Source of the DNA: Oscillospiraceae bacterium
GTDB taxonomy: Bacteria; Bacillota; Clostridia; Oscillospirales; UBA644
Reading direction: 5' to 3'
DNA: 64,000 nt
NCBI GenBank assembly: GCA_902783255.1
Contig: CACZQB010000051.1
Coordinates: 1-64,000 of the forward strand
A program made the translations under genes and the position numbers. Below the pieces are notes generated by a model that was not told the origin of the DNA, made no database searches, and saw only the letters and a program-made list of their open reading frames with translations. The number at the start of each line of letters is the position of its first letter. Within the stretch, counting starts at the first letter, position 1. Shown here one piece after another: positions 1 through 8,158 of this stretch.

Positions 1-2
1 AT

Positions 3-263
3 GTCAGGGGCGGCAACAGCGTAACGGTAACGCTTTCGAATGCAACGGCATTTTCGTATAACTGGTCTATCACATCAGAAAGCGGAGAAACGATCGCAAC
101 ATTTGAAAACGGTAAAACAGAATACGAAACAATAGCAACAAATACCTCTTCAAGCCTTACGATCAAAACCAATGTTGTTTCGGAAAATCAAAAAATCACC
201 GTTCATGTTGCAGGCTACAACAACATTGAAATAGCATCCTTGCAGATCACTGTAAGCAAATAA
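3..263 (+). CDS. C-terminal end of a surface-type protein (5' end outside window)
   Basis: An open frame runs from the window edge to a TAA at 261-263 and encodes about 86 residues. It is rich in Thr, Ser, Val and Asn with alternating hydrophobic residues (for example VTVTLSNATAF and ITVHVAGYNNIEIA), the look of an immunoglobulin-like or bacterial Big-type beta-sandwich at the end of a secreted or wall protein. No membrane anchor or sorting motif follows. The start lies upstream, so the family cannot be named. A strong hairpin terminator follows 20 bp downstream, which supports a genuine gene end. Confidence 0.7.
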   Translation, partial: VRGGNSVTVTLSNATAFSYNWSITSESGETIATFENGKTEYETIATNTSSSLTIKTNVVSENQKITVHVAGYNNIEIASLQITVSK

Positions 264-283
264 AAATAATTCTGCAAAACATA

Positions 284-314
284 AAGGGAAGCGCCCTTAT
301 AGGGCGCTTCCCTT
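284..314 (+). terminator. Rho-independent terminator, probably bidirectional
   Basis: A perfect 14-bp stem (arms 284-297 and 301-314, 3-nt loop) is followed by GTTTTTATTTT on the plus strand. It lies between two convergent genes and so may also end the leftward U32 gene. Confidence 0.85.
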
Positions 315-340
315 GTTTTTATTTTAAAGATCGTTAAAAC

Positions 341-1570
341 TCAGTCTATCTTCTTTCTTCTTATAAAAGAATAAGGCGGAACGTAATCTTCATATTCTAT
401 ATATACGGGCATTTCGGCGTGCGGCGCGGAAAGGATGAACTCTCCGTTTTCGTTATACATCCTGCCTACGGTAAAAGTCTGAAAAGGTCTGCCGGGGGAA
501 ATAATTTCGCAGGTTTCGCCTACTGAAAACTTGTTTCTCTGCGATACTTTCAGCAGCTTTTTCGCGGTATCGTATTTTTCAACTACGGCAATAAGCTCGT
601 AGTCCCTTATATACGATGATTCTTTGTAATTCTGTCCGTTTTGAGGCTTTCCGAAATAAAAGCCCTCGTAATATTCGCGATGACTTACCTTGCACACCTC
701 TTCGTAATACGAATCGAGGTTTTCGGAGTATTTCATTATGTCCGAAAAACAGTCGTCAACGGCTTTTCTGTATGCTGCGGTAACCGACGCAACGTAATAC
801 TCGGTTTTTACCCGTCCTTCGATCTTAAAACTGTTTATCCCTGCTCTTATAAGCTCTGGAATATGCGTTATCATGCAGATATCGCGCGAATTCATGATAT
901 ATGTGCCGGTGTCGGTTTCTTCTATCGGAAAATACTCTCCCGGTCTTTTTTCTTCCGTGAGCGCATATTTCCATCTGCACGGCTGCGCGCATTCTCCTCG
1001 GTTTGCGCTCCTGCCCGTCATAAAGTCCGAAAGCAGGCATCTGCCCGAATACGACACGCACATCGCGCCGTGAACGAACGCCTCAAGTTCAAGATCATCG
1101 GGTATGTTTTCTCTTATGCGCGATATTTCGTCAAGCGAAAGCTCTCTGCCGAGAACTATTCTTTTTGCACCCATTTCGTGCCAGAATCTGCATGACTCCG
1201 AGTTGACTGTTGATGCCTGAGTTGAGATGTGTATCTCAAGTGACGGCGCATGCTTTTTTGTGAGCATCATTAGTCCGGGGTCTGTAACTATTACCGCATC
1301 AGCGCCTGCGGCGGCAACGCCTTTTATGTATTCGGGAAATAATTCCGTCTCATCGTCATGAGGGACAGCGTTGCATGCAACATATACCTTTGCGCCTTTA
1401 TTATGGGCAAATTCAATACCTGCCGCCATTTCGCTGGGCGGAAAGTTCGCAGAGGCTGTGCGCAGAGAAAAATGCTCTCCGCCGATATATACCGCATCTG
1501 CTCCGTATAATACCGCGTATACAAGTTTTGAATAATCGCCCGCAGGGGATAATATTTCGGGTTTTTTCAT
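341..1570 (-). CDS. Peptidase U32 family protein (tRNA/rRNA hydroxylation type)
   Basis: This 409-residue protein starts MKKPEILSPAGD and carries the U32 signature at about residues 161-182 (EAFVHGAMC....GRC..S). Four cysteines at 171, 178, 194 and 198 match the iron-sulfur cysteine set of the family. Despite the peptidase name, characterised members (RlhA, TrhP, UbiU/V) act in prephenate-dependent RNA hydroxylation or ubiquinone synthesis; in a Bacillota, a TrhP/YrrO-like role in tRNA wobble-uridine hydroxylation is the likeliest (inference). It is the last gene of the leftward rhaA-icd-gpmI cluster, 58 bp after gpmI. The gap holds only a weak 6-bp hairpin (1591-1614). Which U32 subgroup it belongs to cannot be decided by eye. 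Confidence 0.88.
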   Translation of the reverse strand: MKKPEILSPAGDYSKLVYAVLYGADAVYIGGEHFSLRTASANFPPSEMAAGIEFAHNKGAKVYVACNAVPHDDETELFPEYIKGVAAAGADAVIVTDPGLMMLTKKHAPSLEIHISTQASTVNSESCRFWHEMGAKRIVLGRELSLDEISRIRENIPDDLELEAFVHGAMCVSYSGRCLLSDFMTGRSANRGECAQPCRWKYALTEEKRPGEYFPIEETDTGTYIMNSRDICMITHIPELIRAGINSFKIEGRVKTEYYVASVTAAYRKAVDDCFSDIMKYSENLDSYYEEVCKVSHREYYEGFYFGKPQNGQNYKESSYIRDYELIAVVEKYDTAKKLLKVSQRNKFSVGETCEIISPGRPFQTFTVGRMYNENGEFILSAPHAEMPVYIEYEDYVPPYSFIRRKKID

Positions 1571-1628
1571 CTGAGTCTCCGTAAAATTCCGCCGCGCCCG
1601 AAAACGAACGCGGCAGAGTGAATTATAA

Positions 1629-3197
1629 TTATTTTATTATGCTGTCAAGCCACATTGACGGTTTTTCTATGCCCATTATCTTTACTACTGTTGCCGCAAC
1701 GTTTGCAAGACCGAAACTGCCTTCGGCGATCTCGTATTTTTCGTTTTTGTCGTATATTATGAACGGAACGGGATTGAGAGTATGAGCTGTTTTCGGTTTG
1801 GGAGGCTGACCCTCTTTCTTTTTCTCATACATTTCGTCCGCATTGCCGTGGTCTGCTGTAACAAGAAGCGTATATCCCGCCTTGTCTACCGCTTCGATTA
1901 TTCTTGCAAGGCAGATGTCAACGGTTGCAACGGCTATCTGAGCTGCGGCATAATTGCCGGTATGACCGACCATATCGCCGTTGGGGAAGTTGCAGCGGAT
2001 AAAATCGTATTCTCCGCTTAAGATCACTTCGATCAGTCTGTCGGTGATCTCTGCCGCCTTCATCCACGGTCTCTGTTCAAATGGCACGATATCGGACGGG
2101 ATCTCTTCGAAAACTTCGAGCTTATCGTCAAATTTTTCGCTGCGGTTGCCGTTCCAGAAATATGTTACGTGACCGTATTTTTGTGTTTCGGAAATTGCGA
2201 ACTGTTTTTTGCCGTTTTTCACAAGCAGTTCTGAGAGCGTGTTTTTGATGCTTGGCGGAGAAACGAGGTAGTTTTTCGGGATTTTCAGGTCTCCGTCATA
2301 TTCAAGCATGCCCGCATACATAACTTTCGGGCAGCGGACCTTGTTGAATTTATCAAAATTCTCGCCGGAGTCGAAAGTTTTGCTTATTTCTATTGCTCTG
2401 TCTCCTCGGAAGTTGAAAAGAACAAAGCTGTCGCCGTCATTTACCGTTCCTACGGGCTTTCCGTTTTCGGCAATTACGAACGGCGGGATATCCTGGTCAA
2501 TCGCGCCGGTTTCGGCTCTGAGCGTTTCAAGAGCCTGAGATGCGGAGTCAAAATATCTTCCGTCACCCAGAACGTGCGTGTGCCAGCCTTTTTCTACCAT
2601 TGCCCAGTTTGCCTCGTAGCGATCCATCGTTATCTGCATACGGCCGCCGCCTGAAGCGATGCGGGCGTCGAATGAAGAATCGGAAAGCGATGCGAGAACT
2701 TTTTCGAGCTGTTCGATATATATCGGGGCTGAAGTTGCCGGAACGTCGCGTCCGTCAAGAAGGATATGAACGCGAACCGTTTTTACGCCGTCTTTTTTCG
2801 CTCTTTCAATAAGCGCAAAAAGGTGCTTTATGTTTGAATGCACGTTTCCGTCCGAAAGAAGACCGAGAAAATGCATTGTGCCGTTTTTGCAGAAAGAAAC
2901 AAGATTTTTCCACGTTTCCGACTCAAATATCTTGCCGCTTTCAATACTTTCGTTTACAAGTTTTGCGCCCTGTGAGTAAATCTGACCGCAGCCGAGGGCG
3001 TTGTGACCTACTTCGCTGTTGCCCATATCGTCGTCGGAGGGCAGACCGACAGCTGTGCCGTGTGCTTTGATGTCAACATAGGGACATGTGGATTTTAACC
3101 TGTCAAGAACAGGCGTATAAGCGTTCAGAACGGCGTTTCCATAGTCGCTTTTATTTGTGCCTACGCCGTCCATAACAACAAGAACTGTTTTTTTCAT
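1629..3197 (-). CDS. gpmI: 2,3-bisphosphoglycerate-independent phosphoglycerate mutase
   Basis: GpmI interconverts 3- and 2-phosphoglycerate in glycolysis in the cytoplasm using two metal ions. The 522-residue product has all hallmarks: VVMDGVG near the N-terminus with metal Asp10, the phosphoserine motif DMGNSEVGH with Ser61, LLDGRDVPATSA, GGGRMQITMDRYEANW, FRGDRA, and the metal motif ADHGNADEM. Length fits the usual 510-520. I use the ATG at 3197 because an AAGG site sits just before it and the N-terminus then matches the family. A longer reading from 3233 would add 12 unlikely residues and overlap icd. It lies 10 bp after icd, so the two are probably co-transcribed. Confidence 0.95.
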   Translation of the reverse strand: MKKTVLVVMDGVGTNKSDYGNAVLNAYTPVLDRLKSTCPYVDIKAHGTAVGLPSDDDMGNSEVGHNALGCGQIYSQGAKLVNESIESGKIFESETWKNLVSFCKNGTMHFLGLLSDGNVHSNIKHLFALIERAKKDGVKTVRVHILLDGRDVPATSAPIYIEQLEKVLASLSDSSFDARIASGGGRMQITMDRYEANWAMVEKGWHTHVLGDGRYFDSASQALETLRAETGAIDQDIPPFVIAENGKPVGTVNDGDSFVLFNFRGDRAIEISKTFDSGENFDKFNKVRCPKVMYAGMLEYDGDLKIPKNYLVSPPSIKNTLSELLVKNGKKQFAISETQKYGHVTYFWNGNRSEKFDDKLEVFEEIPSDIVPFEQRPWMKAAEITDRLIEVILSGEYDFIRCNFPNGDMVGHTGNYAAAQIAVATVDICLARIIEAVDKAGYTLLVTADHGNADEMYEKKKEGQPPKPKTAHTLNPVPFIIYDKNEKYEIAEGSFGLANVAATVVKIMGIEKPSMWLDSIIK

Positions 3198-3207
3198 CTT
3201 TCTTACC

Positions 3208-4428
3208 TTATTTCTGATTGAGTGATTTATCAAGATTTGATTTTATTTCGCAAAGAAGCTCGTCAAGATTGACTGTTCTTTTATTTTCTATTGTTGAAAG
3301 AGCCGCGAGAGATTTTGTCATAACACCGCTTTCAACGGTTTTTATGCACGCGTTTTCGAGCTTATCGGCAAAAGAGCAAAGCTCGCTTATTCCGTCAAGC
3401 TCGCCTCTCTTCCTCAGACCTCCCGTCCACGCAAAAATAGTGGCGATCGGGTTTGTGGATGTTTTTTCGCCGCGAAGATGCGCGTAATAATGTCTCTGGA
3501 CCGTTCCGTGAGCTGCCTCGTATTCAAAATTGCCGTCCGGCGAAACAAGTACCGAGGTCATCATCGCAAGGTCGCCGAATGCGGTCGCAAGCATATCAGA
3601 CATAACGTCGCCGTCATAGTTTTTGCACGCCCATATAAATCCGCCGTCGGAACGTATGACTCTTGCAACGGCATCGTCAATAAGAGTGTAAAAATAATCG
3701 TCAAGACCTGCTTTGGCAAATTTTTCCTTATACTCGCTGTCGTATATTTCCTGAAAAATATCCTTGAAACGGTGATCGTATGTTTTTGATATAGTGTCTT
3801 TTGCGGCAAACCAGATGGGCTGAGCGGTCGAAAGTGCATAGTTGAAGCATGAACGGGCAAAAGAAGCAATGCTTCTGTCTGTGTTATGCATACCCATCAC
3901 AACGCCGTCGCCGTCAAAGTCCTTTACGGTGAGTCTTTTTTCAGTGCCGTTTTTATCGGTAATAACGAGTTCGGCTTTAGAGCCGCCCTCAACTTTCGAT
4001 TCAACTGCGGAATAAATATCTCCGTAAGCGTGACGCGCTATCGTTATCGGCTTTTTCCATGTGGGAATATACGGTTTTATCCCGTCTATGAGAATAGGCG
4101 CGCGAAAAACCGTGCCGTCGAGGATCGCTCTGATCGTTCCGTTCGGGCTTTTCCACATCTTTTTCAGATTATATTCCTCAACACGCTGCGCATTTGGCGT
4201 TATCGTTGCGCATTTTACGGCAACACCGTATTTTTTCGTTGCGTTTGCCGCAGCTACCGTAACATGATCGTCCGTTTTGTCTCTGTTTTCAAGACCGAGA
4301 TCGTAATACTCCGTTTTCAGATCGATATAGGGGCAGAGCAGCTCGTCTTTTGTTTTCTGCCAGATAATTCTCGTCATCTCATCGCCGTCCATCTCAACGA
4401 GCGGCGTTTTCATCTGTATTTTTTTCAT
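3208..4428 (-). CDS. icd: NADP-dependent isocitrate dehydrogenase (eukaryotic-like type)
   Basis: It converts isocitrate to 2-oxoglutarate with NADP. The 406-residue sequence begins with the [13 protein letters not shown] motif typical of the homodimeric subfamily shared with eukaryotic IDH1/2 rather than the E. coli type. Other matches are [35 protein letters not shown] and the signature [21 protein letters not shown]. Placed 15 bp after rhaA and 10 bp before gpmI, it sits in a mixed central-metabolism cluster. It could supply 2-oxoglutarate and NADPH for the NADP-type glutamate dehydrogenase at 24.2 kb (inference). Confidence 0.95.
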   Translation of the reverse strand: MKKIQMKTPLVEMDGDEMTRIIWQKTKDELLCPYIDLKTEYYDLGLENRDKTDDHVTVAAANATKKYGVAVKCATITPNAQRVEEYNLKKMWKSPNGTIRAILDGTVFRAPILIDGIKPYIPTWKKPITIARHAYGDIYSAVESKVEGGSKAELVITDKNGTEKRLTVKDFDGDGVVMGMHNTDRSIASFARSCFNYALSTAQPIWFAAKDTISKTYDHRFKDIFQEIYDSEYKEKFAKAGLDDYFYTLIDDAVARVIRSDGGFIWACKNYDGDVMSDMLATAFGDLAMMTSVLVSPDGNFEYEAAHGTVQRHYYAHLRGEKTSTNPIATIFAWTGGLRKRGELDGISELCSFADKLENACIKTVESGVMTKSLAALSTIENKRTVNLDELLCEIKSNLDKSLNQK

Positions 4429-4443
4429 AAAAGTCCTTTACGG

Positions 4444-5697
4444 TCAAATTCTCTTTGAAAGAACGTCTTTTTCGTACTTCTTGATCTCGCAAAGCCATTC
4501 TTCGCCTGCGGGAACGTCCGACTGACGGCAGAATTCTTCCCATACATAGCCGAGCGGGAAATATTTGTATTCTTCGGTAAGGACGAGCCTTGATGTGTTG
4601 TCTCCTTCAAGCTCGGCTTTTTTCAGGGCTTCCGTCGGTTCGAGCAGGGCGTTCAGAAGCGCTTTTTGCGTGCTTCTCATGCCCACTACCCATGCAGCAA
4701 CTCTGTTTATGCTTGCGTCAAAGTAGTCAAGAGCGATATTTACTCTGTCAAGAAGATCGTTTCTTACTATTTCCTGCGCTATCGCGCGAAGTTCGTCGTC
4801 AAAAATAACTACATGGTCGCTGTCCCAGCGAACGGGACGTGAAACGTGAAGAAGAAGTTCGTTGTAAAACTGCGCAATTGCGCTTATCTTTGCGGAAATG
4901 ATCTCTGTGGGGTGGAAATGTCCCGCGTCAAGAGTGATCATAATTTCGGGATGTTTGGCGGCATAGCCCATAAAGAATTCGTGAGAGCCTACTACGTAAC
5001 TTTCGCTGCCTATGCCGAAAAGCTTGCTTTCAACCGAGTCTTTATTGTATTTCGGATCGATTTTTTCGGCAAATATCCTGTCAAGAGCTTCCGCCATTCT
5101 TATTCTCGGCGCCATCTTGTCTATCGGAGATTCCTTGCAGCCGTCACTCATCCAGAAATTCGTGTTGCATCTCTGACCGAGTTCCTTACCGAAATATTCG
5201 GCGATCTTTCTGCATCGGATACCATGCTCGATCCAGAATTCGCGTATAAAGCTGTCGGGAGATGAAAGCGTGCATCCTCCGTCAGAATATTTATGACTGA
5301 AATATGTGGGGTTGAAATCAAGTCCTATGCCGTTTTCTTTCGCAAAATCTACCCATCCGGCAAAATGCTTCGGCTCTATTTCATTTCTGTCCACAAATTT
5401 TCCGCCGTTTTCAAGATAACTTGCGTGAAGATTGAGTTTATGCTTCTGCGGAATAAGCGAAAACGCCTTTACGAGATCCGCGCGCAGCTCGTCTGCGGTC
5501 CTTGCTTTGCCCGGGTAGTTTCCGGTAGTCTGAATTCCGCCGCCTGAAAGAGAGCTGCCGGTTTTTTCAAAGCCCACAACATCGTCCCCCTGCCAGCAGT
5601 GAAGAGAAAGTTTTATTTTTTTGAGTTTTTCTATCGCAGCGTCGGTGTCTACGCCGATAGAAGCGTATTTTTCTTTGGCGATCTGATAGTTGTTCAT
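4444..5697 (-). CDS. rhaA: L-rhamnose isomerase
   Basis: It isomerises L-rhamnose to L-rhamnulose, the first step of rhamnose breakdown. The 417-residue sequence matches RhaA throughout: LSLHCWQGDDVVGFE near the N-terminus, LNLHASYLE, DFNPTYFSHK, IGSESYVVGSHEFFMGYAAKH and the metal-site region TLDAGHFHPTEIIS. The start at 5697 has a strong GGAGG site 7-10 bp upstream. No rhaB (kinase), rhaD (aldolase) or AraC-type regulator is next to it. Instead it heads a cluster with icd, gpmI and a U32 protein, which is unusual for a sugar gene; the rest of the pathway must lie elsewhere. Confidence 0.95.
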   Translation of the reverse strand: MNNYQIAKEKYASIGVDTDAAIEKLKKIKLSLHCWQGDDVVGFEKTGSSLSGGGIQTTGNYPGKARTADELRADLVKAFSLIPQKHKLNLHASYLENGGKFVDRNEIEPKHFAGWVDFAKENGIGLDFNPTYFSHKYSDGGCTLSSPDSFIREFWIEHGIRCRKIAEYFGKELGQRCNTNFWMSDGCKESPIDKMAPRIRMAEALDRIFAEKIDPKYNKDSVESKLFGIGSESYVVGSHEFFMGYAAKHPEIMITLDAGHFHPTEIISAKISAIAQFYNELLLHVSRPVRWDSDHVVIFDDELRAIAQEIVRNDLLDRVNIALDYFDASINRVAAWVVGMRSTQKALLNALLEPTEALKKAELEGDNTSRLVLTEEYKYFPLGYVWEEFCRQSDVPAGEEWLCEIKKYEKDVLSKRI

Positions 5698-5866
5698 GAT
5701 CTTTCCTCCGGTATGGTTATATTTTTTTTCTGAAAAGTAAACGATATCGCGGAAAAAGCCGTCATATATAATAATGTAAAGAACATCCCTGTTCCGCTGT
5801 TGTTATATCATGCTAACATTCTATCAAAATATAAAGAAAAAGTCAAGGGAATATTTTCATAAAACC

Positions 5867-5895
5867 TTGACAATATTTTGTTTATATGGTATAAT
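5867..5895 (+). promoter_or_regulatory. Sigma-A promoter for the 101-residue small protein
   Basis: A consensus -35 TTGACA (5867-5872) and -10 TATAAT (5890-5895) are separated by 17 bp, 31 bp before the start codon. Both hexamers are perfect matches. Confidence 0.85.
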
Positions 5896-5926
5896 ATATG
5901 TGTTAAAAACAGAAAGGGGGAAGTTT

Positions 5927-6232
5927 ATGGCAGAAAAGAAAGCGGAGTTTCTGACATTCAAGGGCAAACCGCTCGTTCGCATGGGAAATATGATCTATTA
6001 CGGCAACCCCGGAGATAAATATGTGGTTATGCTTCAGATACTTTCCACCGAGGATTTTGGCGGTTTCAATCTTGCCCGCAAGGTTTCCGTTCAGTTGCAG
6101 CTGACAGATCCCGAAGTAAAAGCAGTAGACCGCATCGTGAAGCGGGCAGACAAAGTTGGGCTGTATCAGGCAATGGTTATTGCCGATATATGGCTTGAAA
6201 GAGCCCTTTCTGAGGACTCTGTAGCGGAATAA
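5927..6232 (+). CDS. Small uncharacterised cytoplasmic protein (101 aa)
   Basis: I do not recognise the family with certainty. The product starts MAEKKAEFLTFKGKPLVR and contains MIYYGNPGDKYVVMLQIL and a helical C-terminal half ending LERALSEDSVAE, with no signal peptide or membrane segment. The start at 5927 has a GAAAGGGGGAA site and sits 31 bp from a perfect promoter. An in-frame upstream reading from 5810 would run through that promoter and is rejected. A single-gene unit with a consensus promoter suggests substantial constitutive expression. It reads like a conserved Clostridia hypothetical, but this is an impression only. Confidence 0.8.
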   Translation: MAEKKAEFLTFKGKPLVRMGNMIYYGNPGDKYVVMLQILSTEDFGGFNLARKVSVQLQLTDPEVKAVDRIVKRADKVGLYQAMVIADIWLERALSEDSVAE

Positions 6233-6321
6233 AAGGCGATTTTTGGGCATATTTTACATTTGCGTATAAAATCTTCCTTTTGAGACCGTTATTTTTGGTT
6301 ATATTGACTAATAAAAAACTC

Positions 6322-6350
6322 TTGACAAATTTATGTCTATATAGTAGAAT
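6322..6350 (+). promoter_or_regulatory. Sigma-A promoter for the 455-residue lipoprotein
   Basis: TTGACA (6322-6327) and TAGAAT (6345-6350) with a 17-bp spacer lie about 90 bp before the start codon, leaving a leader of roughly 80 nt. Confidence 0.75.
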
Positions 6351-6439
6351 AGTTATATAACCACATTATCAAAGAATATGTAATCTTTCTTGACAAAGAA
6401 GAATTAGCATATTAAAATTAGAAAGGATGAATCATCAGT

Positions 6440-7807
6440 ATGAAAAAATTCATTTCGATTATGTTGGTCCTTTTGCTGACCCTCGGTCTTATGGTCGGAT
6501 GCGCCGGCGGTGATAACGGCGGTGTCAAGAATGGCGGCATAAAAAGCAATGATCTGAAAGACAGTTCAGCAACTCAGCAGCGTTGGCTCAGACTTCCCGA
6601 CACATCCAAAAACGTCTGCAACCTCGTTATCAACCCCGATGAATACTCCGGCGGCAGCGCAGGCAACTACAACAGACTGCCCCTGAACCTCGGTATTCTT
6701 GACGGCGACAAAAAAGTTACCAAAACTCTCAACGACCTTATCTTTGTTGTTGAAAGCAAATCCGCAAACGGCGTAGGCGGAACCGAATTATTCGTTCCTG
6801 TTTACGATCAGGATGCAGAGGATGTAAACACCCGTTACACAGTAAAGAAAATGACTCTTGACGTTGACGGCACAAAAGTAAGCGCAACGATCCCCGACGG
6901 AGATGAAACAGCTACTCAGAACATCACAATGAGAGAAAAGATCGCCGTTGATTTCCAGACCGATATCGTAGCGGTCGTTGATGTCGTTTCCAGCTCCGGC
7001 GTTAAATGGAAAGTTACCGGCGCTTCTCAGAAACCCACATACTCCATCCTCGCTCAGAACGATACCGATGCTACCGGTCACTTCGCATTCAACCTCACCG
7101 AAATTCTTTCTCAGCAGGTCACAGCAGATGATGATATCTCCGCTATGACTCTCAACGTTACTCTCTCTGTAATCGGTGCAGGCTCACCCCTCGTATTCCA
7201 GGATTACAAAGTTCTTTCTATAGAAAAAGGTTTCCAGTATGCGGCAGCAGACGCTTCCACTACATGGTATCCCTACGGTATAGTTTCCACACTCGAATAC
7301 CCCAACGGCACAGCTGCTGAGGTTATGGACTACTTTGCAGGTTACAGAACTGTAGCAAGAAGAATCACCTTCAAGAAAGACGGTTCTTTCTATCTCGCAG
7401 GCAAAGTATACGGCAAACTTACTTATGATGACAAACAGAACCTCATGATCGTTGAAGGCGACGGCTTCAACTACGTTGTATCTCCCAAGAGAAAACAGTA
7501 TATCACATTCTTCAACAGCGAGGCAGATTTACTCAGCCGTACAAACGGAACAAGCGAACCCACAGAATCCACTCAGTACTGGTCTGTAGGCTGTGGCAGA
7601 ATCGAACTTGACACTGATCTTTATGTATCTGTTGCTCTTGACGCAACCGCTTCTGTTGAAGAGCTTTGCGAAGAAGCAAAAGATGCTGTAGGCGCAGGCA
7701 AGACCGCAAAGAGAATTGAAGGCAACATCGATTACTGGGATAAATATCTTGCAGCGATCACGATCCCGTCCGATCTCATTCTTGCATCCGCTCCTGAGAA
7801 GGAATAA
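6440..7807 (+). CDS. Lipoprotein of unknown function (455 aa)
   Basis: The N-terminus MKKFISIMLVLLLTLGLMVGC is a classic lipoprotein signal with the modified Cys at position 21, so the protein is anchored on the outer face of the membrane. The mature part begins with a Gly/Asn/Asp-rich linker and continues as mostly beta-type sequence. I recognise no catalytic or binding motif, and it does not share the PEYD motif of the other lipoproteins in this window. It has its own promoter and a very strong terminator. Its codons are visibly biased to C-ending forms (CTC, AAC, ATC), more than its neighbours, which suggests high expression. A solute-binding or adhesive role is possible but not shown. Confidence 0.85.
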   Translation: MKKFISIMLVLLLTLGLMVGCAGGDNGGVKNGGIKSNDLKDSSATQQRWLRLPDTSKNVCNLVINPDEYSGGSAGNYNRLPLNLGILDGDKKVTKTLNDLIFVVESKSANGVGGTELFVPVYDQDAEDVNTRYTVKKMTLDVDGTKVSATIPDGDETATQNITMREKIAVDFQTDIVAVVDVVSSSGVKWKVTGASQKPTYSILAQNDTDATGHFAFNLTEILSQQVTADDDISAMTLNVTLSVIGAGSPLVFQDYKVLSIEKGFQYAAADASTTWYPYGIVSTLEYPNGTAAEVMDYFAGYRTVARRITFKKDGSFYLAGKVYGKLTYDDKQNLMIVEGDGFNYVVSPKRKQYITFFNSEADLLSRTNGTSEPTESTQYWSVGCGRIELDTDLYVSVALDATASVEELCEEAKDAVGAGKTAKRIEGNIDYWDKYLAAITIPSDLILASAPEKE

Positions 7808-7839
7808 TCCAATCTGATCGAAATTTAAACGATATAATT

Positions 7840-7870
7840 GCGGGAGAATAGTTTATATTCTCCCGCTTTT
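7840..7870 (+). terminator. Rho-independent terminator
   Basis: A perfect 11-bp stem (7840-7850 and 7856-7866), a 5-nt loop and a TTTT tail end the lipoprotein transcript. The remaining 155 bases up to the next promoter are AT-rich and show no gene. Confidence 0.88.
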
Positions 7871-8025
7871 AATATTTATTATAAAACAATCAGGAATAAA
7901 ACGATCAAGGCAATTATTTATTTTCAAATTTCGTAATAGCTGAAATAACAGAGAAAACTCTCATTTTTGTTGATATTAAACAACTGCGGCGTATAAAAAA
8001 AGAAAAACTATGTTTAAAATGCCAG

Positions 8026-8054
8026 TTTACAATTTATAAATAATGTGGTATAAT
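8026..8054 (+). promoter_or_regulatory. Sigma-A promoter for the symporter gene
   Basis: TTTACA (8026-8031) and TATAAT (8049-8054) are 17 bp apart; TGTGG before the -10 adds an extended element. Transcription from about 8061 gives a leader of about 98 nt. Confidence 0.78.
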
Positions 8055-8070
8055 TATCCAAAATTCGGGT

Positions 8071-8104
8071 CCTGAACCGGGGTCTTTGGGAGATCAACGT
8101 CAGG
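8071..8104 (+). promoter_or_regulatory. Structured 5' leader hairpin of the symporter mRNA, candidate cis-regulatory RNA
   Basis: Two nested helices are visible: outer CCTGA (8071-8075) with TCAGG (8100-8104) and inner GGTCT (8081-8085) with AGATC (8091-8095), separated by a purine-rich internal loop (ACCGG facing AACG) and capped by TTGGG. It begins about 10 nt after the predicted transcription start. The size and internal loop resemble a small aptamer. I could not match it to a riboswitch class from memory, and no terminator hairpin follows. Confidence 0.4.
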
Positions 8105-8158
8105 CGGGATTAAATCTATTAATTTTATGCAGTAAACGCAGGAAAGCAGGAAAATCAA

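Noticed and set aside
641..1195. 184-residue plus-strand frame inside the U32 gene
   Set aside because: It lies antisense to a well-matched U32 family gene and has no ribosome site or recognisable protein features.
5810..5926. Longer start for the 101-residue protein
   Set aside because: The extension would run through the consensus promoter at 5867-5895; the ATG at 5927 has the ribosome site.
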